Assembly: GCA_020635795.1 (NCBI GenBank)
Contig: JACJZD010000001.1
Span: forward strand, 62,001-126,000
Origin: Flavobacteriales bacterium
GTDB lineage: Bacteria; Bacteroidota; Bacteroidia; Flavobacteriales_E; Vicingaceae
Direction: 5' to 3'
DNA length: 64,000 nucleotides
The notes under the pieces are model-generated. The model searched no databases. It was not told where the DNA came from and saw nothing but the letters and a program-made list of their open reading frames with translations. Below, piece by piece: positions 52,701-60,558 of this stretch (within the stretch, counting starts at the first letter, position 1; every line of letters begins with the position of its first letter). The position numbers and the translations under genes are program-made.

Positions 52701-54129
52701 CCCAGACCCAAATGTTATCAATACACCTATTACGTGTAATGGTTCTTGTAATGGTGTTTTATTGTCAAGTCCAACTGGTGGTACAGCTCCATATACTTAT
52801 GTTTGGTCGCCGAACGCCGTACCTAATAATTTATTTGATAGCACTATAACCAGCTTATGTGCTGATGTATATAATGTTAGTGTTACAGATGCTGTAGGTT
52901 GTGTCGGAGTTTCAATTGATACAATAGTAGAGCCAATAGTTTTACTTGCTAACATTGATTCATCTAATGTGACTTGTAATGGTTTAACCGATGGTTGGGC
53001 AGTAGTTCATCCTTCAGGAGGAATGGCTCCGTATAATACTGCGATTTGGGCGCCAGGTGGAGTACAAGATTCTATATTTAATCTTTCTCCTAATACATAC
53101 GTAGTAAGTGTAACTGATGCTAATGGATGTTCAGTAACTGACAGTGTAATTATTACTGAACCAACTTTAATTACGGCAACATCAAATGTTGTAGATGCTA
53201 GCTGTTCTAGTGTTTGTGATGGACAAGCTTCATTGGTTGTTAGTGGTGGAACAGGAACGTATACATATAGTTGGAACCCTAGTGGACAAACTACAAATCC
53301 AGCAACTAATTTGTGTTTTGGAAGTTACACCGTAACAATTACTGATCAAAATAATTGTAGTGTTCCAGTAACAGTTAATGTTGGTTCTTTAGATACAGTA
53401 GTTGCTATTGCTGGTAATGATACAAGTGTTTGTATGGGTAACTCATTAAACTTATCAGGTATTTCTCAAGGAGGGGTGGTGAGTGTTCAGTGGTTAGAAT
53501 TACCAAGTATGAATGTTATTTCTAATACCAATAATGTAACGGTAAATTCTGCTTCGAGTGGAACTGTTTGTTATGTGTTTGCTGCTTATGGAGTATGTAA
53601 TGATTTTGATACGATTTGTGTTACGTACAATCCACAACCAATTGCTAATGCAGGAATTGATGTGACAATTGTTGAAGGAAATAGTACACAATTAAATGCC
53701 ACTGGAGGAGGAACTTATGTATGGACTCCATCAACGGGATTAAGTGATACAACAATATCTAATCCAATTGCTAACCCAATGGTTACAACAACATACACGG
53801 TAACAGTAACTTCACCAGATGGTTGTACTTCTCAAGATAGTGTAAAAGTTACAGTAATTCCAACAATACGTTTCCCTGATGGTATTACACCAAATGGAGA
53901 TGGTAAAAATGATACATGGGTTATTGATTATATTGACCAATATCCTGATGCAATTGTTGAAATTTATAACCGTTGGGGAGAAATGTTGTTTAGATCTGAT
54001 AATTACCAAAACGATTGGAATGGAACGTATAATGGACAAAATTTACCTGTAGGAACATATTACTTTGTGATAGAATTAAATGATGGAAAAACCAAACCTT
54101 TTACTGGACCATTAACTGTTCTTAGATAA
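43780..54129 (+). CDS. Giant SprB-repeat surface adhesin with T9SS type B C-terminal domain
   Basis: 3449 residues, the largest gene here. A signal peptide ends near SQTFAG. An N-terminal domain (about 23-230) has GDFYWVGNSGDWNDASHWATQ and VPSAADNVFID, shared with the protein at 9124. About 38 tandem SprB repeats of about 77 residues fill 250-3200, each with xCNGxCDGxAxxxPxGGTxPYTYxWxxG and GLCAGxYxVxVTDxxGC. Two Ig/PKD-like regions follow (about 3210-3360). The end is the gliding-motility-associated C-terminal domain (FPDGITPNGDGKNDTWVIDY, VEIYNRWGEMLF, LPVGTYYFVIEL). In Flavobacterium, SprB is the mobile adhesin of gliding; here motility versus attachment is not known. PorP/SprF follows directly. 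Confidence 0.93.
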   Translation: MNFKKYLFTLTIALVVVSQTFAGDFYWVGNSGDWNDASHWATQSGGKGGILVPSAADNVFIDNKSFKSRNSVITINSSIAVHNLTISALESNFTIKSNKQTEINIYGSVLVSSKFENQIHSTLRFKSNNIETIHLGWFVWESDIYFEGNGTYKLTSPIQNHNAALHHVSGVLDLNYNDVLSGDFISNSNTKRTLISGKSTILTYRNFIVENRKNDFNFSETTLYTLGQDDLAKGTVGGDVINTVTSATVNSDTVSCGNVCDGTLTVSFTTTCPTATVDWLPGTGTNVYMGECFNCPIPGPNATSTITGLCPGIYTAVVRNSCDASVKAPQGEVKGHPSIVPILEDIIQTTCRDTCDGSIDVIVTGASYAEFAYQWYPIPPFTLTDTFPTVTGLCTGNYSLEVQDGFGCIDTFDYFVPEPDYIYPNVSVTDILCFGDCNGSATANPTGGNGGYTYQWSANAAPNVLTNPGITNLCIGSYTVDILDVNNCPGDTTITVSSPDSLDIVSSQIDVSCGGYSDGSATVTVNIGGVPNYTHNWSTGFVETTTPGQSSTILNLVAGTYTDSIVDANGCDTVITFVITEPDTLLTTTTFTNVKCFGANDGTAITSPFNGTFPYFYSWSCGPSTFDSIVGIGPGQCIVTVTDSKGCEIQDTFDITEPLPLLSNPALVSDMSCPGVCDGVATSNPSGGTTPYVWSWNNGDNTQTTTTGLCQGFVTVTVTDSNLCTHTDSVLISEPLPMVLTMTETDVTCNGACDGTGGVTVTGGTPGYTYNWLPAPPNGQGTDTIWGLCPNVYTVTVIDNNGTGCSVSNNITITQPVVLTATVTTTDLRCNALCEGTATITPAGGQSPYMVSWDGAPFVNVVGASNTILNLCAGNHTVNVRDANGCITPINFVINEPTPLTTVSSGTNPLCNAVCSGTATTNPAGGTSPYVYSWNTTPINQTTQTATNLCAGVYIVTITDDSLCTIQDSVTIIEPPVLDANVSFTNITCNNQNNGTATALPFGGSPGYTISWTTIAGVPIAGNPISGLSAGQYVVTVTDFSGCIDRDTITITNPPKIQVNPSAVSTSCQTFCDGVGTANPTGGTGSTYTYAWCNGDNTQTTTSGLCAGTYCIVVTDSVGCSVMDSVTILPSIIINIATDTVGISCNGLCDGTATANPSGGILPYTYLWNDPASQVTQTAVGLCPGNYTVIVTDSVGCTANATVTMPVDPSVLVPNGTFTNVTCFGANDGTISAAPTGGVPPYTLTWSNTPQTGLGAGTYWVTVTDANLCSQTDTLRIIEPDSITPNETVVHVNCNGNSTGSISLAPTGGTPGYTYLWSGGLGTNSSVSNLPVGSYTVTITDTLGCSKQVTYQITQPTVFASNPLNIPETCANACNATAGIIVSGGTAPHTTSWSTVPPQSTDTITNLCAGTYSAISIDANGCSTNQTITIAPKQPLLANSSGTSVACNGNCTGTATVAPSGGTGPYTIVWTAVGGSAISNPTNPTISNLCQDTYNATITDANGCSTIGTYIVTNPALLQVTLDSTNITCNGNNNGTATANPVGGTLPYTYSWTGGSLPVPTTTQSISNLTPGIYTVNVTDSLGCFFSGSVNIVEPLLITPNEVIIGANCGVNDGSIDVFPSGGTPTYTHSWSNGSSSNSLTGLGVGFYTDTITDLNGCKQNFTFAVSNPAGPSGVTATVNDASCFGACDGSANVIPIGGTPGYTYDWNVIPIETDSTITGQCAGTLNLTVTDAMGCVLNTFVVIGEKDSIATNSTFTNVSCSGSCDGTASVTPSGGTAPYTYLWSGNSVNGQTTAAVSGLCLGAVSVTITDFNGCTKVVNFNITSPNALTVTTTATEVNCNGGTDGTATATPLDGTSPYTYQWSDPLSQTTPVASGLAPGTYTVTVRDVNGCSVTDVAVVNEPSLIVANETTTTAACGVSDGTATVAPTGGSGAGYTYNWTSLGLSVPNVTGLAAGTYPLEITDGNGCMQTFLIPISNPNGPVITTTSTDASCNGSCTGSASVSVTSGTPNYTYLWTGGTITGQTTTSVNGLCAGTYTVRVTDGNGCRTVRTVVIGENSVLAATVSSINVTCNGGNDGSAIIVPNGGVPPYSYSWSGPCPAPNNNAVSGLCAGTYTVTVSDALNCSGPITVVINEPNVLTVSAVANNLTCFGQSDGSATATPAGGTAPYTYLWSNGLTTPTISGLAAGNYSVTVTDSKGCSATDNVTIFSGNSLTANFNTTDATCGVCDGSATINVGVGSGPYTYLWLPGGQTTPTVNNICPGAYNVDVTNSLGCTQTFNVLINNPNGPTLLSGADSVSCFGFCDGLAWTEVTAGTSPFIYQWDDNLLQTNDTATSLCAGLYNVVVQDSLGCISVDSIRVDQPAQILANLSTTPVSCNGVCDGTATVNPSGGVGSYTINWSNGDSGPTATALCAGNHSVTITDGNGCPIVHNFTLTAPTVLTNTMTSTSTTCNGDCDGTALTTVSGGTPPYTYSWDSAPIQNGSLATSLCAGLYTVTTTDNRGCVQADTISVITPSVLSTSSVVTDANCNGQNDGSITTHPVGGVAPYTFIWSTSPIQTDSIATGLIAGTYNVIVVDANGCTAYDTLTVNEPNTLNDSTIVNGPTCGQCDGSATANPVGGVGPYTYLWGNGQTGQTTTNLCAGIITLQITDQGIGCIYNYNVIVNSITGPTVVLSSTGESCPGSCDGTALASASNGNLPYSFSWNPTGQTDSLAIGLCSNFYTVTVTDAIGCITIDTLSITSTGLNLSIINVIPESCFNSCDGSATVVAGAGSNPFTYQWNPTGGNNDVATNLCTGSYTAVVTDASNCRDSIGTNIVGPNVLSVSIGVNTAISCNASCDGALIASPLGGNAPFTYLWSDGQTGQLATNLCAGTYYVVVTDAGGCTASDTIVLNEPTAILANETLFTPACNVCDGSIQLNPSGGTGPYSFLWGAPIAGQNTGTVINLCAGIYSVDITDNTGCSNTFTFPLSNTNAPDPNVINTPITCNGSCNGVLLSSPTGGTAPYTYVWSPNAVPNNLFDSTITSLCADVYNVSVTDAVGCVGVSIDTIVEPIVLLANIDSSNVTCNGLTDGWAVVHPSGGMAPYNTAIWAPGGVQDSIFNLSPNTYVVSVTDANGCSVTDSVIITEPTLITATSNVVDASCSSVCDGQASLVVSGGTGTYTYSWNPSGQTTNPATNLCFGSYTVTITDQNNCSVPVTVNVGSLDTVVAIAGNDTSVCMGNSLNLSGISQGGVVSVQWLELPSMNVISNTNNVTVNSASSGTVCYVFAAYGVCNDFDTICVTYNPQPIANAGIDVTIVEGNSTQLNATGGGTYVWTPSTGLSDTTISNPIANPMVTTTYTVTVTSPDGCTSQDSVKVTVIPTIRFPDGITPNGDGKNDTWVIDYIDQYPDAIVEIYNRWGEMLFRSDNYQNDWNGTYNGQNLPVGTYYFVIELNDGKTKPFTGPLTVLR
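44520..53390 (+). repeat. Array of about 38 SprB repeat units (about 231 bp each)
   Basis: Counting the xCxGxCDG cores by eye gives 38 units. The units have diverged at DNA level, so this is an old, translated array, not a CRISPR or satellite. In the second half a short variant, with the first Cys spacing reduced by one residue (CGVNDG, CGVSDG, CGVCDG, CGQCDG, CNVCDG), recurs every four or five units, revealing higher-order duplications. Confidence 0.88.
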
Positions 54130-54148
54130 GATTAATAGAGAAAACTAT

Positions 54149-55069
54149 ATGAAAAAAATAGTAATAATATCATTTATGCTCATGGCTGTTGGAGTTGCTG
54201 TAGCTCAGCAATTACCTCATTTTAGTCAGTATTATTTAAATGATTATTTAATAAATCCAGCAGTTGGTGGTTCACGACCTTACTTTGAAGGTAAATCGGC
54301 TCATCGTTACCAATGGGAAGGAATAACTGACGCACCTAGAACTTATACGCTGAGTGTAAACGGGCCAACAAAAAACCAAAAAATGGGTTTTGGGGGATAT
54401 ATATTTACTGATAATGTTGGACCAACAAGAAGAACAGGATTTAATGCTTCTTATGCCTATCACATTAAAGTAAATGATAAAGTGAAATTATCTATGGGGC
54501 TTTCTGCTGGTGTAATTCAATTTATGATAGATGGCTCTAAAATAACACTACGTGAGAGTGATGATGATATTATTACAAATGGAGTGCAATCTGTTCTTTT
54601 ACCTGATGCTGGGTTTGGTTTGTATTTATACCATGAAAAATATTATGTTGGATTCTCTGCACCTCAATTATTAAACAGTAGAGTGAACTTTTTTAAAGAT
54701 GGACGAAACCCTGAAGGAACTTTGCCAAGTCACTTTTTCTTTAACGCAGGTTATAAATTTAAAGTTGCAGAAGATTTTGTTATCGAACCTTCTGTTTTTG
54801 TAAAATATGTTAAACCTGTTCCAGTTCAATTTGAAGGAACCGCTCGAATAATATATCAAGACAAAATATGGATAGCAGGTACTTATCGTGATAAAGATGC
54901 TATCACCGCTTCTATGGGTTATTTAATTAACAACTATTTTACTATTGCGTATGGGTTTGATTTTACTACAACAAACCTTAGAAACTATAGCAATGGAACT
55001 CATGAGTTAATGGTTGGAGTTCGTTTTTATCAATTTGCAAACAAAAAATCAACACCTTCAATTAATTAA
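54149..55069 (+). CDS. PorP/SprF-family T9SS outer-membrane protein
   Basis: 306 residues. A signal peptide is followed by the family start QQLPHFSQYYLNDYLINPAVGGSRPY. Conserved parts are QWEGITDAPRTYTLSVNGP, KMGFGGYIFTDNVGPTRRTGFNASYAYH, LPDAGFGLYLYHEKYYVGFSAPQLL and a barrel-like C-terminus. In Flavobacterium johnsoniae the SprF gene next to sprB is required for SprB to reach the surface; type B sorting domains generally pair with a PorP/SprF partner. It lies 19 bases after the adhesin gene, so it is most likely its dedicated partner. Confidence 0.93.
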   Translation: MKKIVIISFMLMAVGVAVAQQLPHFSQYYLNDYLINPAVGGSRPYFEGKSAHRYQWEGITDAPRTYTLSVNGPTKNQKMGFGGYIFTDNVGPTRRTGFNASYAYHIKVNDKVKLSMGLSAGVIQFMIDGSKITLRESDDDIITNGVQSVLLPDAGFGLYLYHEKYYVGFSAPQLLNSRVNFFKDGRNPEGTLPSHFFFNAGYKFKVAEDFVIEPSVFVKYVKPVPVQFEGTARIIYQDKIWIAGTYRDKDAITASMGYLINNYFTIAYGFDFTTTNLRNYSNGTHELMVGVRFYQFANKKSTPSIN

Positions 55070-58000
55070 AAGAACGCTCTAACTTGAACTCCACCAACAT
55101 GAATAATTGGTGTGTCGTTTGATTTTCTTCCGTTGTAGTTCAAGTTTAGCTGCATGTGTTTCGATAAGTTTTGTTGGTAGATAACCTCCCAAGTCGTATT
55201 TTTTCCAGCCAACAAGCCCTCTAGGATTTCATAAGAAACAACTGTATTGTTAGTTGTGTTGTTGTATATGTTTTCAATATAGTTGATATTGAACATTACA
55301 CTTCCTTTAGAGGCAATGTTATACCGTAATTCTGTTCCAATTTTATGCGCTTTTAAAAGTTCTCCTCCATGTATTGGATTGTTCTGTTTTTGCTTAAAGT
55401 TGTAGAACAAACTGATTCGTAATTTAACATCAGGTTGGTAGGTTAACTTAGGCTCTGCTTCATAATTAGTCAAGTAATAATTTTGATTGGTAAAAAATTG
55501 CGATTTATTTGATTTTATTCCGTTTGAAAGTATGTTTTGAATGGTAAAAACTCTTGAAATGTTCCATCTTATTTTACCTGTTCGGATAATTGTTTTTCGG
55601 GACTCAACACCGTTGGTAAGTAATGATTTTTCTTGATTTTCTTGATAAGTAAAATCCATGCTCCATTTGGTATTGGTCTTGTTAAAGAATATAGTATTTA
55701 AAAAACCTTGATTAGTGGTTACTAAATTACTGTCTGCAACATTGTAAACAAAAGGGTTGAAATATTCTTTTTTGTTCAAGGTTTTTCGGTTTACTCTGTA
55801 ATTTGTTCTGTTAGCAAATCGTGATATAAATTTTTTAAAACCATCTTTTGCTCCCCATTGTGTTTCTGGGTTTAAGAACACTCCTTGATTAAATTCATTG
55901 GTATAAGTTCTAACAAACTCATTGGTAGGGGTAAATATTTTAATAAAGTTAGCTTGGTCTTTAAAAACGGCAACTTCAAATTCATTTAAATCGCTTGCTC
56001 CATTGTTATTTAAATCACCCAAATAAGTATGTGTTCCTTGTCCAGGTTGAACTTCTACAAACGAAAACTCTTTTTTTACTTCTAAACCAGAACCAATTTG
56101 ATAAAACGTATTTGAGGTAATAGCACTTTTTAGAAATCGAGCAGAATATTCAACTCTAGATAATATATTTTCATCAGGTTTATTGGTCGTTAAAGTTGGT
56201 TCAGTGATATAGAGTTTTCTGTAAATAACACTACTTCTTAAAATGTGATTTTGATTTTTTAATAAAGCGTAAGATGCTTCGATATCTTCAGCTTTTGTAG
56301 TTTGTTTAAATAATGTAATGTTTGCAGCATCATCAGTTCGTTGTTTGTAGCTAATTAAAAATTTATTAATGGTGGTGTCAGTGTTGTGAACAAAACCCTT
56401 CCAAATATTAAACCTGAAACTGTTACCTAATAAAGTATCTGAATTTTGCGCAAAAAATTTATTCTGTTCTATTTCTTGTTCCACACCAAGAACAAACCAA
56501 CTAATATCTTTTGTTAAGGTAGCTTTGTTTCTAATAAACTCGGTATTGTTTATTCCTTCTGTTTTTAAATAGCTCGAATTGCTTAAAAGTTTAAATCCTT
56601 TATGACTTACTGATGTAGAAATCCCATTTTTAATACCACGATATTCATTGATGTTATCTAAGTAATTTACAAAATACTTCACATCTAATAATTTAGATTT
56701 CTCAATTCCTACATATGAACTAATGGCATGTTGGTCGGAACTAAATTTAATTGCCGAAATATTCCAATCTCTTTGAAATTCAATATTTCTAAACGGGCCA
56801 ATTCCTTTAAAATATTGGTCAATAAATTCATATCCAGCACCAACATTAAGTCTCCAGCTCTCTTTTTCTGATGATAAGGGAATAATGTTGTCACTTTTCA
56901 TTTTCATGGCATAGCCAATATTGTCTTTGCTGTCTTTCGATGAAAAAGTATTAATATCATTATTAGATACAGCGCCCTCCCAACTAATTTTAGAAAACTC
57001 AGAAAAAATGTATTCACCACCAAAAACAGTCATTTCTATTTTTTTAGGAGTAATTAACAAAACAACAGGCTCATAATTTCCTTGAGGAATACCACCAATT
57101 GGTTCTACCCATTGATACACTCTGCCGTTTGCCGAGCTTTGAATTAATACATAATTACCATTGTTTTGACCAACCAACGAAAAACCTAATTGGTAAATAG
57201 CACTATCGGGGTCAGTTGAATAAACAAATACAGAGTCATAACCTAAAGTATCTATCATTTTATAAAGCACTAAGTTTTCTTTAAATCCAGTTAAGGTGAT
57301 GTTTGGCACAACAGCTAAATCTAAACTATCGCCAATATCTGATAATAATTTTTTTTGAGGGTCACTTAAATCCTGGAGAAGTGGTTGATCTTTTAAGTCT
57401 TGTTCAGAAAAATAGTTAAAGGTTAACTTCAGCTTTTTACTATCATATTCTGTTCCAAAATTCAACATGGTACGGGAATAATTTCGTTCTGAATAATCAA
57501 ATTCGGCAATAATTCTAGAGTCTTTTGTAATCAAAAAATTAGAGGTAAAAGTTAATTCGGCAGTGTTGTAATCAATTACATAGTCGTTTTCAGTACCTCG
57601 TTTCAACAGTTTACCATCTACATAAATTTTCTCAGTACCAGAAAGTACTATAATATAGGTTTCATTTTCGTTTCCTTTTAATCTGTATGGACCCTGATTA
57701 CCCTCGACTCCATTAATAGATTGTCGAGCATATTTACCTTTTGATACCGCTGCACTAACAAATGGTGTAATGGTTCTGAATTCATTTTTTTTACTTGGAT
57801 TCAATGTTATTTCGAAACTACCCCCTTGAGCTTTTTTATTTACATTTAAGAAATAACTTTTTGGTTGACGAACAAAAAAATCACCAGCAGTTAACTTCCA
57901 ATTATCATCATAAAGTTGAATAAAAACTTTGTCAAAATCTTGAAGTTGCTGGGTATTTCCTTCCGCTTGGATGGGAATGTTGTCGTCAGAAATGGAAGCT

Positions 58001-58536
58001 AGTATATTTACATTTTCACTTATTTTACCAGAAAGTTGCAAGTTTAAACTTGAATTTACAGCCAAATCTTGATTATTTCCAAAAGTTGCTCCTCTCGATA
58101 TACTCCCTGATTTATTTAATCCATTCAAATAAAAAATATCATCTTTAACTGGTGTGTATTCAAATAGGAAAGGATTCATAATAATAGAATCCTTATTTTC
58201 AATTACGTTGATTTTTTTGTGTTCAAATGATTCACTAAACGAAATAGGTAAAACCTTATAAATTATTTTAAGTTGATTGCCGAGTAAGCTTTTATCCTTT
58301 ATTATAAATAATGAAGAGGTGTAGTCTATTTCGTAAAGTTTAGCGTCTAACAATATATTGTTTTTGTAAACAATTTCTGAAAATGGAACGATGGATTGTT
58401 GGTCGATTTTTAAAGTATCATTTGTTACTAAAAACAGTTGTACTCGGTGGTTGCTTATTTTTTGGGTAAATCCCAATTGATAAGAGAAAAGTAAAACAAA
58501 TATTATGAGTAAAAAGCGCAATATTTTTAAGTTCAA
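55066..58536 (-). CDS. Large outer-membrane beta-barrel protein, function unknown
   Basis: About 1156 residues from a TTG at 58536, which gives a standard signal peptide (MNLKILRFLLIIFVLLFSYQLGFTQ); an in-frame GTG at 58593 would give 1175 residues. After a soluble N-terminal region (about 30-150) come long beta-strand patterns ending in a C-terminal aromatic strand (GGVQVRAFF), as in outer-membrane barrels. Notable segments are GDFFVRQPKSYFLNVNKKAQG and GPYRLKGNENETYIIVLSGTEKIYVDG. No enzyme motif or TonB plug is seen. It converges on the adhesin-SprF pair, and the stop codons overlap (TTAA). It shares the size and style of gliding-associated barrels but is not SprA. Confidence 0.72.
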   Translation of the reverse strand: MNLKILRFLLIIFVLLFSYQLGFTQKISNHRVQLFLVTNDTLKIDQQSIVPFSEIVYKNNILLDAKLYEIDYTSSLFIIKDKSLLGNQLKIIYKVLPISFSESFEHKKINVIENKDSIIMNPFLFEYTPVKDDIFYLNGLNKSGSISRGATFGNNQDLAVNSSLNLQLSGKISENVNILASISDDNIPIQAEGNTQQLQDFDKVFIQLYDDNWKLTAGDFFVRQPKSYFLNVNKKAQGGSFEITLNPSKKNEFRTITPFVSAAVSKGKYARQSINGVEGNQGPYRLKGNENETYIIVLSGTEKIYVDGKLLKRGTENDYVIDYNTAELTFTSNFLITKDSRIIAEFDYSERNYSRTMLNFGTEYDSKKLKLTFNYFSEQDLKDQPLLQDLSDPQKKLLSDIGDSLDLAVVPNITLTGFKENLVLYKMIDTLGYDSVFVYSTDPDSAIYQLGFSLVGQNNGNYVLIQSSANGRVYQWVEPIGGIPQGNYEPVVLLITPKKIEMTVFGGEYIFSEFSKISWEGAVSNNDINTFSSKDSKDNIGYAMKMKSDNIIPLSSEKESWRLNVGAGYEFIDQYFKGIGPFRNIEFQRDWNISAIKFSSDQHAISSYVGIEKSKLLDVKYFVNYLDNINEYRGIKNGISTSVSHKGFKLLSNSSYLKTEGINNTEFIRNKATLTKDISWFVLGVEQEIEQNKFFAQNSDTLLGNSFRFNIWKGFVHNTDTTINKFLISYKQRTDDAANITLFKQTTKAEDIEASYALLKNQNHILRSSVIYRKLYITEPTLTTNKPDENILSRVEYSARFLKSAITSNTFYQIGSGLEVKKEFSFVEVQPGQGTHTYLGDLNNNGASDLNEFEVAVFKDQANFIKIFTPTNEFVRTYTNEFNQGVFLNPETQWGAKDGFKKFISRFANRTNYRVNRKTLNKKEYFNPFVYNVADSNLVTTNQGFLNTIFFNKTNTKWSMDFTYQENQEKSLLTNGVESRKTIIRTGKIRWNISRVFTIQNILSNGIKSNKSQFFTNQNYYLTNYEAEPKLTYQPDVKLRISLFYNFKQKQNNPIHGGELLKAHKIGTELRYNIASKGSVMFNINYIENIYNNTTNNTVVSYEILEGLLAGKNTTWEVIYQQNLSKHMQLNLNYNGRKSNDTPIIHVGGVQVRAFF

Positions 58537-58674
58537 AAACGCAAAAAAGGTAAAGATATTAAAATACTTGTTGAAATATTTTTGACAATACACGAATACT
58601 CATCTGTTAATTATTAAAAATTATCAAATAAGATAACGAAATTCATCTAAAAAAATGAATACTTTAGCTAATTA

Positions 58675-58706
58675 TTTAGGATATTATAATGTAATATTTA
58701 TATTTG
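58675..58706 (+). promoter_or_regulatory. Bacteroidota-type promoter of the binding lipoprotein gene
   Basis: TTTA (58675-58678) and, 20 bases on, TATATTTG (58699-58706), an exact -7 match. Transcription would start near 58713, leaving about 26 bases before the ATG. Confidence 0.45.
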
Positions 58707-58738
58707 TAATATCGTTTTTTAAAGTTTAAACAATTACT

Positions 58739-60469
58739 ATGAAAAAATTAATCTATTTAATGATTGCTACATCGCTAATCTTTGTTGGTTGTGGTGGTAA
58801 TGACAATAAAGATAAAAATAGCACTAAGGTTGCTCAAGGTGGTGTTAAATATGGTGGTGTTTTTAAAATTAACGAAACAGAAGATTTTAGAAGTTTATAT
58901 CCTTTAAACGTTACTGAAGTTGTAGCTCATAGAATTACTAATCAAGTTTATCAGGGTTTAGTAAAATTGAATCAGGAAGATTTGAGTGTTATGCCTTCAT
59001 TAGCTGAAAAATGGGAAATTAATGAAGACGCTACTTCATTTACCTTTTACTTAAGAAAAGGAGTGATGTTTCATGATAATCAGTGTTTTAAAGATGGAAA
59101 AGGTAGAGAGTTAAAAGCTAGCGATGTAAAGTATTGTTTAGATAAAGTTTGTGAAAGTACTCCTGAAAATCAAATGTATTGGTTGTTTAAGGATAAAGTT
59201 AAAGGCGCTCCAGAATATTTTCAATCAACTATTGATAAAAAACCTCTAGCAGGTGGAGTTGAGGGTGTTAAAGTAATTGATGATTACACAATTCAAATAA
59301 ACTTGAGCTATCCTTTTGCAGGATTTTTAAAAATAGTTAGTCACTCAGCTTGTTGGGTTTATCCTAAAGAAGCCTATGATATGTATGGTATTGATATGAG
59401 AATTAATTGTGTTGGTACAGGTCCATTCAAGGTAAAAACTATTAAAGAATCTGAAACTGTTATTCTTGAAAACAATCCAAACTATTGGGGTGTAGATCAA
59501 TATGGTAATAAATTGCCTTATTTAGATGGTATTAAATTTTCATTTGTAAAAGAGAAAAAAGCTGAGCTTTTAGAGTTTAAAAAAGGAAACCTTGATATGG
59601 TTTATCGTTTGCCTTTAGAAATGATAAAAGATGTAGTGGGAGAATTAGAAGATGCTAAAAAAGGTGGAAACAAACCATACATTATGCAAGTTGTTCCAGC
59701 TATGAGTGTTGTGTATTTAGGTATGCAAACTAAACTACCTCCTTTTGACAATATTGATGTTCGTAAAGCATTTAACTATGCTGTGAACAAAAATGATATC
59801 GTTACTTATACGTTGCAAGGTGAAGGTAGAGCAGGGGTAAACGGTATTGTTCCTCCGTTTAAAGGATATGATTATGAAAACGTAAAAGGATACGTTTGTG
59901 ATCCAGAAAAAGCAAGAGAACATTTGAAGAAAGCAGGTTACCCAGGAGGTAAAGGTTTCCCAGAAATAACACTTCAAATAAATTCAGGTGGAGGTGATAG
60001 AAATGTTCAAATTGCTGAAGTTGTACAAAAAATGCTTGCTGAAAATTTAGGTGTTAAAATCAAAATTGAACAATTACAATTTCCTCAGCATTTAGAAAAT
60101 TTAGAAACAGGAAAGGCATTGTTTTGGCGTTCTGCTTGGATTGCAGATTATCCAGATCCTGAGAATTTCTTAAATTTATTGTATGGCGGACATGTTCCTG
60201 CTGATATTTCTACAAAATCTTTTATTAACTCTGTTAGATACCAAAGTGCTGCTTTTGACACTAAATTTAATGAGGCTCTAAGAGAGATTGATGAAGCAAA
60301 AAGATATGAATTGTTTAGACAAGCAGATCAGATTGCTGTTGATGATGCAGCTACTTTACCAATTTTTTACGATGAGAATACTCGTTTAATTCAAGTTTAT
60401 GTTAAAAACTTCCCGTCTAATGCTATGGAATATAGAGATATGACAGAAGTTTATTTTGATAAGGATTAA
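58739..60469 (+). CDS. ABC transporter substrate-binding lipoprotein (oligopeptide/dipeptide type)
   Basis: 576 residues. The lipoprotein signal ends SLIFVGCGG (Cys 18). The body is an SBP_bac_5 (DppA/OppA) fold: LYPLNVTEVVAHRITNQVYQGLVKLN, LAEKWEINEDATSFTFYLRKGVMFHD (family signature), VGTGPFKVKTIKESETVILENNPNYWG and DVRKAFNYAVNKNDIV. It binds a peptide or similar solute at the cell envelope. No permease or ATPase gene is adjacent, so it works with a transporter encoded elsewhere. It has its own promoter and terminator, so it is monocistronic. Confidence 0.92.
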   Translation: MKKLIYLMIATSLIFVGCGGNDNKDKNSTKVAQGGVKYGGVFKINETEDFRSLYPLNVTEVVAHRITNQVYQGLVKLNQEDLSVMPSLAEKWEINEDATSFTFYLRKGVMFHDNQCFKDGKGRELKASDVKYCLDKVCESTPENQMYWLFKDKVKGAPEYFQSTIDKKPLAGGVEGVKVIDDYTIQINLSYPFAGFLKIVSHSACWVYPKEAYDMYGIDMRINCVGTGPFKVKTIKESETVILENNPNYWGVDQYGNKLPYLDGIKFSFVKEKKAELLEFKKGNLDMVYRLPLEMIKDVVGELEDAKKGGNKPYIMQVVPAMSVVYLGMQTKLPPFDNIDVRKAFNYAVNKNDIVTYTLQGEGRAGVNGIVPPFKGYDYENVKGYVCDPEKAREHLKKAGYPGGKGFPEITLQINSGGGDRNVQIAEVVQKMLAENLGVKIKIEQLQFPQHLENLETGKALFWRSAWIADYPDPENFLNLLYGGHVPADISTKSFINSVRYQSAAFDTKFNEALREIDEAKRYELFRQADQIAVDDAATLPIFYDENTRLIQVYVKNFPSNAMEYRDMTEVYFDKD

Positions 60470-60490
60470 TATAAACGTTTGTACGTTAAT

Positions 60491-60525
60491 AAAAAAGCAT
60501 CAGTCAATTGATTGATGCTTTTTTA
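60491..60525 (+). terminator. Rho-independent terminator
   Basis: AAAAAAGCATCA...TGATGCTTTTTT stem with an AT-rich loop containing further complementarity (GTCAAT/ATTGAT). It lies 21 bases after the binding protein stop. Confidence 0.88.
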
Positions 60526-60558
60526 TTTGTATTTCTTTGTAAAACATAATATAAGTTA

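Noticed and set aside
44520..53390. Long regular array of about 231-bp units, at first sight a satellite or CRISPR-like locus
   Set aside because: The units are in frame, diverged at synonymous sites and encode SprB repeats; there are no short identical repeats with unique spacers and no cas genes.
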